15,986 nt of DNA from positions 1 to 15,986 of the forward strand of contig CAZEEJ010000132.1 in the NCBI GenBank assembly GCA_964511155.1. The letters are read 5' to 3'. The position numbers were made by a program, and so were the translations under genes. The stretch is from JAAYDF01 sp964511155. GTDB taxonomy: Bacteria > Planctomycetota > Phycisphaerae > UBA1845 > PWPN01. Of this stretch, positions 1 through 13,239 are shown piece after piece; position 1 is the stretch's first letter, and each line of letters starts with the position of its first letter. Under the pieces are notes generated by a model. It was not told the origin of the DNA, did not search any database, and was given only the letters and a program-made list of their open reading frames with translations.

Positions 1-352
1 GTCGCCGTGGGCCTCCCGCGGCCCGTTCCCATAAGCTGCGGGCGAGGCGAAGGTTGGCGAGCATGATTTTTGTGCCGGCCGCCGGCCGCCACCGTGTGGC
101 GCGCTCGCTCTTGTTGCGTTGAAGCAACAGGTAATCCAGGCACGGCAGGTCTAAGCCTCGGGATACGGTATGGTTACCGGCCATGTGGCCGGAATCCAGC
201 GATGTTGGCCTGACGCGACTCGATCAACTCCGCCTCCTCGCCTGCGTCGCCCACCGGCTGACGGAGGGACCAAGTCAACTTGTTGACGTGATGCGGGACC
301 GAGTCAACTTGTTGATGGCAGCACCGAGTCAACTTGTTGATGGAGTCGGGTA
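1..352. other. Left-edge region without a convincing gene
   Basis: No open frame here looks like a real protein. Visible structure: a GC-rich palindromic stretch around 78-92, a small hairpin with arms TGTTGC (112-117) and GCAACA (124-129), and three GTCAAC/GTTGA palindromes at 274-341, just past the stop codon of the minus-strand gene that ends at 353. A minus-strand ATG at 62-64 opens a frame of about 21 codons running off the left edge. It has no ribosome binding site and is too short to judge. Confidence 0.5.
274..341. repeat. Three tandem GTCAAC-TT-GTTGAC palindromes
   Basis: The palindrome GTCAACTTGTTGAC occurs at 274-287, with GTTGAT-ended variants at 303-316 and 328-341. The first two are each embedded in a longer direct repeat of the form ACCRAGTCAACTTGTTGAYG. 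Centre-to-centre spacing is 29 then 25 bp. The array lies immediately 3' of the minus-strand gene ending at 353. It could be an array of dimeric regulator sites or three small RNA hairpins (GTCAA paired with TTGAC, loop CTTG) at the transcript end. There is no T-tract to support an intrinsic terminator. Confidence 0.6.
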
Positions 353-1204
353 TCACTCCTGGTCCGCGACAATCTCCAGGTCCGGGCCGGGGGCCAGCAG
401 GATCAGGGCGCCGGTGGCGTCGACGGCGTAGGCGTCGGACAGGAGCAGGCGGACGGTGCCGCGGCCGGGGGCGATGTCCAGACGCAGCGTGGCAACCACC
501 CATTCGCCGGCCTCCGTCAGGCCGGGCGTCAGGCCGCCAAGCGCACCCGCCGTGACGAACAGCGAGCCCTCGGCTTCCTCTGAGTCCCCCGTCGCTTCCG
601 CGGTATCGTCCATGGCCGGATCGCCTGTTTCCGCCGCGTCATCGGTCGTTTCCGCCGCATCATCCGTTGCCGCGGCCAAGTCGCCGGTCATCGTGGCCAC
701 GTCGCCGGCGGGCACCTCGATCGGGCCGGCCAGGGCGGATAACTCCAGCACGTCCGTCCACACCGCTACGACCGTCGCACCTTCAAGCTCGGCCGCGTCC
801 GTGCCCAGGGCCATCGCCCCATCCGCGTGCACCGTGTACCACTCCATGATGCCGAAGTCGTACCAGCCGCCCGGTTCGCACTTGCTCACATCGGCCGAGC
901 AGGCAACGTTGCCCTCGACCGTCCAGTCGGCCGTAGCCACGCTGACCGCCTTGGCCGCGTCCGCACCCAGCCGACCCGCGAACGCCCGCACCGGCCCGTC
1001 GGCCGCCAGGACCACGTCCACCCACACGCTCCCGCCCTCGGCCGGCAGCTTGATCGCGCTCTCGCCGGTCTCATGCTCGACCAGCCACGCCCAGCCGCTC
1101 ACCGCCGAAAGCTCCGGCTGCGTCGGCTCGCCCAGCATCTCCGGCTCAATCCACGCTTTACCGCCCCTTTCCTCTTTGGGCCTACGCCGAACCTCAGCAA
1201 TCAC
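353..1204 (-). CDS. Hypothetical acidic protein, probably 5'-truncated
   Basis: I do not recognise a family. The minus-strand frame (GTG start at 1204, TGA at 353) is preferred over the opposite-strand frame because it has a globular, Trp/Tyr-containing segment (about residues 35-165, including the motif WYDFGIMEWYTVH) typical of secreted beta-rich proteins. Next comes a low-complexity Asp/Ala/Thr stretch with TDDAAET-like repeats (about 175-212), then a second ordered segment with GALGGLTPGLTEAG. There is no signal peptide and no ribosome binding site at the GTG. An alternative ATG at residue 23 follows GGAG too closely. Only 17 bp upstream lies the inner-facing repeat AAAAGTAGAATGTC (1221-1234) that bounds the PEP-CTERM region, so the original N-terminus, with any export signal, may have been cut off by insertion. 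The link to the insertion is inference. Confidence 0.55.
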   Translation of the reverse strand: MIAEVRRRPKEERGGKAWIEPEMLGEPTQPELSAVSGWAWLVEHETGESAIKLPAEGGSVWVDVVLAADGPVRAFAGRLGADAAKAVSVATADWTVEGNVACSADVSKCEPGGWYDFGIMEWYTVHADGAMALGTDAAELEGATVVAVWTDVLELSALAGPIEVPAGDVATMTGDLAAATDDAAETTDDAAETGDPAMDDTAEATGDSEEAEGSLFVTAGALGGLTPGLTEAGEWVVATLRLDIAPGRGTVRLLLSDAYAVDATGALILLAPGPDLEIVADQE

Positions 1205-1234
1205 AGCCGGAAGTCAACCGAAAAGTAGAATGTC

Positions 1235-1271
1235 CCCTTGTCCAATCCCCTTTTCCAATCCCTTTTCCAAT
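1235..1271. repeat. Short tandem repeat, CCCTTTTCCAAT x3
   Basis: Three consecutive units of 12-13 bp: CCCTTGTCCAAT (1235-1246), CCCCTTTTCCAAT (1247-1259) and CCCTTTTCCAAT (1260-1271). The array directly abuts the inner side of the left 14-bp inverted-repeat arm, which suggests it belongs to the end of the same element. Confidence 0.6.
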
Positions 1272-1283
1272 CCGGGACACCGA

Positions 1284-2048
1284 CTATGCCTGAGGTGGTC
1301 GCCTTCTTCGCTGCACGGAGCAGCCCCAGAATAGTGCTACCATCATCGCCCCCGCCAGAGAGGGCTCAGGCACAATCTGAAATGTTAGATCCCCGAAGGC
1401 ACTTGCACCGCTATCATTGTACTCGGTGCTGATAGAGTAGTAATATGAGAAGCTGTAGCTCAAGCCTGGCATCAATACGCCCGTTGGTGTTCCAACCAGA
1501 TCGTTTACCTCGCCATCCATTCCCCCAACGAGGAAGTACTGATCTTGGACGTGTGTGCTCCGCTGAGTATTCCTAAAAACAAGAGACTGATTGGGGCCGA
1601 TCAGCTCCAACCTCATCCCAACTCGATTCGAACCTTCTAGCTGGTAGCTTCCCGTAATAAGGTATCGCGCTGGCTCGGAGACGGTGAACCCTATGGTGCC
1701 GGAGCTGCCGGCGAAATCGTAATAGGGAAAGATCTCATCTCCGTCCCGCACGTGGCTGAAATCAAAGTTGAACACGAGCCCGTCCGCAGTGGCGTCAAAG
1801 TCATACACAGTCGTGCTCTGCGATTGACCTGCGACCACCGTCCTGCTGAGGTCAAATGGAAATGTGACGGCCTCCTCTACTGCCGCCATCAAGCCCGGAC
1901 CATCGATGTAGTCTGCTGCAGCTGTCCGGACACGCCAACTGTCGACCAAGACGTCATTGGCGTCGAACGTCTCGATGCCGCCGTACACTTCTATCCCAGC
2001 AGCCAGGACTATCCAGCATGTTACCACTCGCCTCAATGTGCTATTCAT
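1284..2048 (-). CDS. PEP-CTERM sorting domain-containing exported protein
   Basis: A 254-residue secreted protein. An N-terminal signal peptide is visible (basic start with RR at 6-7, hydrophobic 8-20). The body is beta-rich and aromatic-rich, with no domain I recognise. The C-terminus is a textbook PEP-CTERM signal: VPEPS at about 226-230, hydrophobic segment 231-244, then RRRR at 247-250. In known systems this tail is cut by an exosortase in the inner membrane and the protein goes to the cell surface or matrix; no exosortase lies in this window. The start is firm: GAGGAG (2056-2061) lies 7 bp before the ATG. The gene is AT-richer than its neighbours and sits between 14-bp inverted repeats, both consistent with transfer. 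The next gene downstream on the strand starts at 1204. Confidence 0.88.
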   Translation of the reverse strand: MNSTLRRVVTCWIVLAAGIEVYGGIETFDANDVLVDSWRVRTAAADYIDGPGLMAAVEEAVTFPFDLSRTVVAGQSQSTTVYDFDATADGLVFNFDFSHVRDGDEIFPYYDFAGSSGTIGFTVSEPARYLITGSYQLEGSNRVGMRLELIGPNQSLVFRNTQRSTHVQDQYFLVGGMDGEVNDLVGTPTGVLMPGLSYSFSYYYSISTEYNDSGASAFGDLTFQIVPEPSLAGAMMVALFWGCSVQRRRRPPQA

Positions 2049-2288
2049 CTCATTGCTCCTCGACAGGTTGGGCGCACAAAAGACATTCTACTTTTACACC
2101 TGCTCCTTGAGTGCAAACCATGGGCCGTGGCGGCATGGAACATCCGAGCCCGCCCGATGTGTGGCCTGATCCATGTCACAACCAGTGTCCGGGCAGACCG
2201 TTCGCGTGTCTCTTGACACTCTCGGGGCAAGCGGCGTGCCGCACGGCGGAGCGGCCTTTAAGGGAGCGCCAAGGCCATTGGAGACGCG

Positions 2289-2355
2289 GGCCAGTAGGGC
2301 ATTGGTTGATTTCAACCACCCCCTGGTGGTTGAAATCAACCAATGCCGCCTGGCC
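2289..2355. repeat. Perfect 23-bp stem hairpin, extended
   Basis: The arms 2298-2320 and 2325-2347 are exact reverse complements around a 4-base CCCT loop. They contain the inner palindromic words GGTTGATTTCAACC and GGTTGAAATCAACC. After a small internal loop the stem resumes with GGCCA (2289-2293) and TGGCC (2351-2355). There is no T-tract, so it does not look like an intrinsic terminator. It may be a REP-like element, a protein-binding cruciform or a small structured RNA. Confidence 0.8.
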
Positions 2356-2513
2356 GGCGGCCCGTGGTCCAGCCCGACTGGCGGCGCTCGCCACGCTCTT
2401 TGGGCACGACTTGGCCTCATCCTCATCACCCTTCCGGCGTGTTCAGAAAGTCGGCGACAGCCCGGCCGGCGTATCCTGAACGGCCGGCCTGCGGCCGTCC
2501 TCCACCCGGCACC

Positions 2514-2538
2514 GGCCGCCACGGGGGGCGGCCGCTAC
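2514..2538. repeat. Dispersed palindrome, copy 1
   Basis: The 25 bp here recur identically at 13200-13224. The core is GGCCGCC (2514-2520), a 6-base spacer, then GGCGGCC (2527-2533), followed by GCTAC. Two exact copies about 10.7 kb apart, both intergenic, mark a dispersed REP-like family. This copy lacks the leading GTAGC that lengthens the stem at the other site. Confidence 0.75.
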
Positions 2539-2824
2539 GGCTGGGGCTGGGGTTACCCCGCTTAACCAAGATCACCGCAGCAGCGCATATTCTCCCCTTT
2601 GCCCATCGCCACCCTGTCCCCCCGCCTCTTCACCCGGACTCAGCGCGGCAACATCCATCCCCCCATTTTTCCCAATCTTCACCTCGCCACACCACCAATG
2701 TACCCCGCTCCGGGTTGCGAGGCAAGAGCTATTTCCAGACTTTACAGAGTTTTCTTACGACCATTCGAGAGTCCTTCCCCCCGCCCGGCCATTTGCCGAT
2801 CCGGCCCGCCCCGATCCTCCGCGG

Positions 2825-2880
2825 CCTCTGCGGTTCAGACCTCTTGGTTCTACCGCCGAGGTCGCCGAGGAACGCAGAGG
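2825..2880. repeat. Imperfect inverted repeat with CCTCTGCG ends
   Basis: CCTCTGCG (2825-2832) and CGCAGAGG (2873-2880) are perfect terminal arms. The interior contains the GCCGAGG/CGCCGAGG wording that I recall as part of short interspersed repeats in Planctomycetota and related phyla. The family assignment is from memory. Confidence 0.5.
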
Positions 2881-3051
2881 TGAGGATCTCGACACCCTCA
2901 GCCGAGTTGACCAATGAACAATGAGGCATGGCCCCTTGTACGCCCCCATGCCATTGCCATGGTTCTGCCCCCTTTGGGCCCCGGTGATTTCCAGGTCCGG
3001 GCAGGGGGACGATCGGGTGACTATCATAAGGGACTGGCAGCCGGGCGGCGT

Positions 3052-3057
3052 TACAAT
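3052..3057 (+). promoter_or_regulatory. Candidate -10 box for the thioredoxin-fold gene
   Basis: TACAAT lies 37 bp before the ATG at 3094, matching the bacterial -10 consensus at 5 of 6 positions. No good -35 hexamer is seen at 16-18 bp upstream. The same TACAAT word occurs before two other genes here (3694 and 14786). Confidence 0.35.
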
Positions 3058-3093
3058 ACGGGCCGCAGGTTGCGCCAATGGGAGACGATTTGC

Positions 3094-3651
3094 ATGGACT
3101 GGAAAGTCGCTTTCGATCAGGGTTTGTCCTACGAGGCCTTTCTCAAGGCGCACGGCACACCCGCACACCAGGGCCGCTGGGCGAGTGTCCACGACAGCGT
3201 CCGACTCAACGCAGAACAGGCCGCCCTGCTTGGCGGCTTCACCCGCCGGATGAACGTCCTTTGCCTGGCGGGGGCGTGGTGCGGCGACTGCGTTAATCAG
3301 TGTCCGGTTTTGCAGCGCTTCGCCGAGTCGTCCCCGAGAATCGACCTGCGCTTCCTCGACCGGGACAAGCATGCCGACCTGCAGGAGATGCTGTCGATGA
3401 ATGGGGGCCATCGCGTCCCCGTGGTGGTGTTCCTGTCGGAGGACATGCAGGAGTGCGCCCGCTACGGCGACCGCACGCTCAGCCAGTACCGCCGATTGGC
3501 CTCCTCGCTGGCCGGAGCCGCCTGCCCGACGGGGATCGGTCAGGAGACCGATGTCCTGGCCGCGACCACCGCCGAGTGGCTCGCCGAATTCGAGCGCATC
3601 CAATGGATGCTCCGTCTGTCACCCCGCCTGCGTCAACGGCACAACGATTAA
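3094..3651 (+). CDS. Thioredoxin-fold protein (WCGDC active site)
   Basis: A 185-residue predicted cytoplasmic thiol-redox protein of the thioredoxin superfamily. The active-site motif is W62-C63-G64-D65-C66 after a hydrophobic beta-strand (NVLCLAGA), with a further C70-P71 one turn later. The expected cis-proline is P109 in RVPVVVFL. There is no signal peptide or transmembrane segment. The N-terminal 50 residues are helical-looking and precede the fold. The WCGDC variant is known from a bacterial thioredoxin-like family distinct from classical WCGPC thioredoxin; substrates are not known to me. The ATG at 3094 is chosen because GGGAGA (3080-3085) sits about 8 bases before it. Longer in-frame starts (2914, for instance) would translate repeat-derived sequence. 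A divergent PEP-CTERM gene lies upstream. The leader of the giant secreted protein begins about 20 bases downstream. Confidence 0.85.
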   Translation: MDWKVAFDQGLSYEAFLKAHGTPAHQGRWASVHDSVRLNAEQAALLGGFTRRMNVLCLAGAWCGDCVNQCPVLQRFAESSPRIDLRFLDRDKHADLQEMLSMNGGHRVPVVVFLSEDMQECARYGDRTLSQYRRLASSLAGAACPTGIGQETDVLAATTAEWLAEFERIQWMLRLSPRLRQRHND

Positions 3652-3670
3652 ATCTGACACGAAAACCATG

Positions 3671-3699
3671 TGGAAGCGGGTAAAACCCCTACCTACAAT
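3671..3699 (+). promoter_or_regulatory. Candidate promoter for the giant-protein transcript
   Basis: TACAAT at 3694-3699 is followed by G. A poor -35 (TGGAAG, 3671-3676, 3 of 6 matches) stands 17 bp upstream. If used, transcription would start near 3706 and give a leader of about 290 bases containing the hairpin at 3789-3849 and the terminator-like hairpin at 3843-3863. Confidence 0.35.
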
Positions 3700-3788
3700 G
3701 GCCCGCCCGCGGCGTGAGGCGCGTTGGCTTGATGGGCCGGCACCCAGGTACCGATCCGATCGATGAGGAACCGGATCATCCGGAAGCA

Positions 3789-3849
3789 GGAAGGGTAAAA
3801 GCTGCGAAACGCGGACCTCACCGCCCGGGACGCAGCCTGATTGCCTTCC
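3789..3849 (+). ncRNA. Three-tier structured leader RNA, possible riboswitch or attenuator
   Basis: Three nested perfect helices can form. GGAAGG (3789-3794) pairs with CCTTCC (3844-3849). GCTGCG (3801-3806) pairs with CGCAGC (3831-3836). GCGG (3811-3814) pairs with CCGC (3821-3824) around the loop ACCTCA. The purine-rich internal loops (GTAAAA, AAAC, CCGGGA, CTGATTG) resemble an aptamer more than a plain stem. The 3' strand of the outer helix is also the 5' strand of the terminator-like hairpin at 3843-3863, so the two are mutually exclusive. Formation of the aptamer-like fold would favour read-through into the gene at 3993. I recognise no known riboswitch class. Confidence 0.4.
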
Positions 3850-3863
3850 GAGGGGGCCTTTTT
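3843..3863 (+). terminator. Terminator-like hairpin with T5 tract
   Basis: GCCTTC (3843-3848) pairs with GGGGGC (3852-3857), including two G-T wobbles, around the loop CGA. A C and five Ts (3859-3863) follow. It may end the thioredoxin-fold transcript, or act as the conditional terminator in the leader of the giant protein, because its 5' strand is shared with the outer helix of the structure at 3789-3849. Confidence 0.4.
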
Positions 3864-3870
3864 CGTTTCG

Positions 3871-3914
3871 TTGGAATCGTGGGTGACGTTTCCCTTGGAA
3901 TCGGGGGGGACGTT
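3871..3914. repeat. Two 20-bp direct repeats in the giant-gene leader
   Basis: The copies 3871-3890 and 3895-3914 have a 24-bp period and differ at only two positions. Both start TTGGAATCG and end GACGTT. A third partial word, GGAATC, follows at about 3920. They lie between the terminator-like hairpin and the ribosome binding site at 3982. Tandem operator sites are possible, and so is a simple slippage duplication. Confidence 0.55.
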
Positions 3915-3992
3915 CAAGCGGAATCACCGCGGATACCCGCGGCGGGACCGCGGCGGTGGAATCATTGTTCACCTTGGGCTCGGGAGGTCCTG

Positions 3993-11663
<7,671 letters not shown>

Positions 11664-11696
11664 CCGCCGCGTCGATCCGCGACCGCGCATCAGGAC

Positions 11697-11807
11697 AAAA
11701 TGGGGACAGGCTCCGCCCCAGCAACGCCTGATGAAGCGAGCATTCTCGGATGCGGGCCAAGTTCAGGGCCTGCGGCACATCACCTCAGCGGTGCCTGTCC
11801 CCATTTT
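11697..11807. repeat. 111-bp element with 15-bp perfect inverted ends
   Basis: AAAATGGGGACAGGC (11697-11711) and its exact reverse complement (11793-11807) bound the element. After one mismatch CCGC/GCGG extends the stem, giving 19 of 20 matched. The interior holds a smaller hairpin CGAG-CATT-CTCG. The GGGGACAGGC end resembles sequences I recall beside REP-associated tyrosine transposases, so a MITE or REP-like element is likely. It fills much of the gap between the giant gene (stop 11663) and queA and could also act as a transcript-end structure. The rest of the gap, 11808-11958, shows nothing I can name. Confidence 0.7.
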
Positions 11808-11958
11808 GCCCCGCGGCTGGTGAGTTGCGTCCTTTTGTTTTTGACTCTGAGCCACCGTAGCATGGCGACTGGAAGCGGGTATGGACGCTCCGGCCTTACG
11901 GCGGGCTCCACCGTTTCCGGTCATGATGCGCTGTGCCCTACGGGAAGGACATGCCGCT

Positions 11959-13188
11959 GTGTTGCTGAGTGCGCTGCACTACGATTTGCCGCCGGAACGC
12001 ATCGCTCAAGTCCCGGCCCAGCGACGCGACGCGAGCCGCCTGCTGGTGCTGGATCGCCGTACGGGAAAGCGGCGGCACGAGCGTTTCGATCGGCTGGCGG
12101 AGCTGTTGCCGCCCGGAGCGTTGCTGATTCTCAACGACACGCGGGTGTTGCCCGCGCGGCTGACCCTGCGGCGGCGTACCGGGGGACGCGTGGAAGCGCT
12201 CTTCCTGCGCAGCGATGCCCAGGGTTCCTGGGAAGTGATGCTCACCGGCTCGGCCCGGCTGCGGGTGGGCGAGGAACTGCTGCTGGACAGCGGGCTCGTG
12301 ACCGAAACGGCGGATGGGGGGGGCGCCTCCTCTGGAGGTGGGGGAGCGATCGAGTCGCCGTGCGAGGCTCGATCCCTTCACGGCATTCCCTCGTCTGCGG
12401 CAATCGCTCCCCCAGGTCCAGAGGACCTGGGCCACCCGAGCGAGCGCCTGGAGGCTTACGGACCCCCGGGAAGCTCGCCGTACGCATTGCGGTTGAAGGA
12501 ACGGGTTGAGGCGGGCGTCTGGCGGGCTGTGCCGGAGCCTGCCGTCGAGCCGGTTGAACTGCTGAATCGCTACGGGCGCACGCCGCTGCCTCCGTACATC
12601 GCCCGTGACGGGGCCACTTCGGTCGAGCAGGCGGCCGTCGATGCCGACCGCTACCAGACGATCTATGCCCGCTCCGGCGGAGCGGTTGCCGCACCCACGG
12701 CCGGGCTGCACTTTACGCCGGAGGTGTTCGCCAGTCTGCGGGCCGTGGGTATCGAGACCGCGTATGTGACGTTGCACGTCGGTGTGGGGACGTTCGCCCC
12801 CATCCGTTGCGCGGACTTGCGTGAACACGTGATGCACGCGGAGTGGTACGATTTGCCCGCCGCGACCGCCGCCGCGGTGAACGCCGCGCGCGCCGCCGGT
12901 CGGCCGATCATCGCCGTGGGCACGACCAGCGCCCGGGTCCTCGAAAGCTGCGCGGATGACGCCGGTGCCGTGACCGGCGGCAGCGGATGGACCCGGTTGT
13001 TCATCTATCCGCCGTACGGCTTCCGGGCGGTCGACGGGATGCTCACCAACTTCCATTTGCCCGGCAGCACGCTGTTGGCGATGATCTTTGCCCTGGCCGG
13101 CCGGGATGCGGTCCTGGCGGCCTACAATGAGGCGGTGGCACGCGAATATCGGTTCTACAGCTACGGCGACGCGATGCTGATTGTTTGA
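11959..13188 (+). CDS. queA: S-adenosylmethionine:tRNA ribosyltransferase-isomerase
   Basis: QueA transfers and isomerises the ribosyl group of S-adenosylmethionine onto 7-aminomethyl-7-deazaguanine in tRNA, making epoxyqueuosine in the cytoplasm. Family motifs, numbered from GTG 11959: LPPERIAQ-PxxRRDASRLL (10-29), LILNDTRVLPARL (56-68), GRTPLPPYI (206-214), GAVAAPTAGLHF (241-252), TLHVGVGTF (271-279), VMHAEW (291-296), then TNFHLPGSTL and YRFYSYGDAM near the end. The length of 409 exceeds the usual 340-350 because of an extra Gly/Ser/Pro-rich segment (about 115-180) partly made of a palindromic element. Start: GTG 11959 fits the family N-terminus and has GGAAGG 10-11 bases upstream; ATG 11926 or ATG 11881 are longer options. 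No other queuosine gene is visible here. Confidence 0.95.
   Translation: MLLSALHYDLPPERIAQVPAQRRDASRLLVLDRRTGKRRHERFDRLAELLPPGALLILNDTRVLPARLTLRRRTGGRVEALFLRSDAQGSWEVMLTGSARLRVGEELLLDSGLVTETADGGGASSGGGGAIESPCEARSLHGIPSSAAIAPPGPEDLGHPSERLEAYGPPGSSPYALRLKERVEAGVWRAVPEPAVEPVELLNRYGRTPLPPYIARDGATSVEQAAVDADRYQTIYARSGGAVAAPTAGLHFTPEVFASLRAVGIETAYVTLHVGVGTFAPIRCADLREHVMHAEWYDLPAATAAAVNAARAAGRPIIAVGTTSARVLESCADDAGAVTGGSGWTRLFIYPPYGFRAVDGMLTNFHLPGSTLLAMIFALAGRDAVLAAYNEAVAREYRFYSYGDAMLIV
12329..12424. repeat. Palindromic element inserted in frame in queA
   Basis: Arms 12329-12350 and 12403-12424 are reverse complements at 20 of 22 positions, both reading CCTCTGGA outermost and GGGGGAGCGAT (or its complement) innermost. 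The 96-bp span equals 32 codons, carries no stop in the queA frame, and encodes about residues 124-156. It falls where QueA proteins normally have a short variable loop, between the GxELLL strand and the motif preceding GRTPLPPYI. The insertion therefore probably spares the active site. Confidence 0.75.
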
Positions 13189-13194
13189 GAGGTT

Positions 13195-13224
13195 GTAGCG
13201 GCCGCCACGGGGGGCGGCCGCTAC
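13195..13224. repeat. Dispersed palindrome, copy 2, between queA and rtcB
   Basis: Perfect 12-bp arms GTAGCGGCCGCC (13195-13206) and the complement (13213-13224) flank a 6-base loop ACGGGG. Bases 13200-13224 are identical to 2514-2538. It occupies most of the 51-bp gap between the queA stop and the next ATG, so the hairpin would sit in any shared queA-rtcB transcript just before the ribosome binding site GAGGG (13226-13230). Confidence 0.85.
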
Positions 13225-13239
13225 TGAGGGTTGTGTAGC

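Larger units (their letters stand above)
1221..2095. mobile_element. Candidate cassette: 14-bp inverted repeats around PEP-CTERM gene
   Basis: AAAAGTAGAATGTC at 1221-1234 and its exact reverse complement at 2082-2095 bracket an 875-bp segment containing one complete gene (1284-2048, minus) and no transposase. The enclosed DNA is visibly AT-richer than the DNA on either side. The outward reading of the left arm, GGGGACATTCTACTTTT, resembles ends I recall near REP-associated tyrosine transposases; that is memory, not a search. No target-site duplication is evident. The right arm read toward the gene contains TAGAAT, a possible -10 box. Chance pairing of two copies of a dispersed repeat is the main alternative. 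Confidence 0.4.
2049..3093. other. Gene-poor, repeat-rich divergent intergenic region
   Basis: About 1 kb between two divergently oriented genes. The frames present are low-complexity translations of GC-rich repeats and none is convincing. It holds the right 14-bp arm of the PEP-CTERM cassette (2082-2095), a very strong hairpin (2289-2355), a dispersed GGCCGCC palindrome (2514-2538), an imperfect CCTCTGCG inverted repeat (2825-2880) and a TACAAT box (3052-3057). The stretch 2560-2800 is comparatively AT-richer and pyrimidine-biased on the plus strand, and I see no gene in it. Confidence 0.6.

Noticed and set aside
1..64. Start of a minus-strand gene running off the left edge (ATG at 62-64)
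   Set aside because: Only about 21 codons are visible, there is no ribosome binding site, and the GC-rich sequence could be repeat-derived.
456..1334. Long plus-strand frame opposite the hypothetical gene at 353-1204
   Set aside because: Its Ser/Ala/Pro/Thr-rich translation has no globular character; it is the shadow of the minus-strand gene in GC-rich DNA and overlaps the PEP-CTERM stop region.
1752..2216. Plus-strand frame opposite the PEP-CTERM gene
   Set aside because: The minus-strand gene has a ribosome binding site, signal peptide and PEP-CTERM tail; the plus frame has none of these.
2755..3603. Minus-strand frame opposite the thioredoxin-fold gene
   Set aside because: It is antisense to a gene with a clear WCGDC active site and its translation includes the CCTCTGCG repeat; no recognisable motifs.
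3789..3857. Cyclic di-GMP-I (GEMM) riboswitch
   Set aside because: Pieces resembling GGGCAAA, GCGAAA and GGGACGCA-AGCC occur in order, but the spacing, second hairpin and core residues of GEMM do not fit, and a different three-helix fold uses these bases better.
3714..3992. Upstream extension of the giant gene's frame to an ATG at 3714
   Set aside because: This stretch contains the leader hairpins, T-tract and direct repeats, its translation is not protein-like, and ATG 3993 has a strong ribosome binding site.
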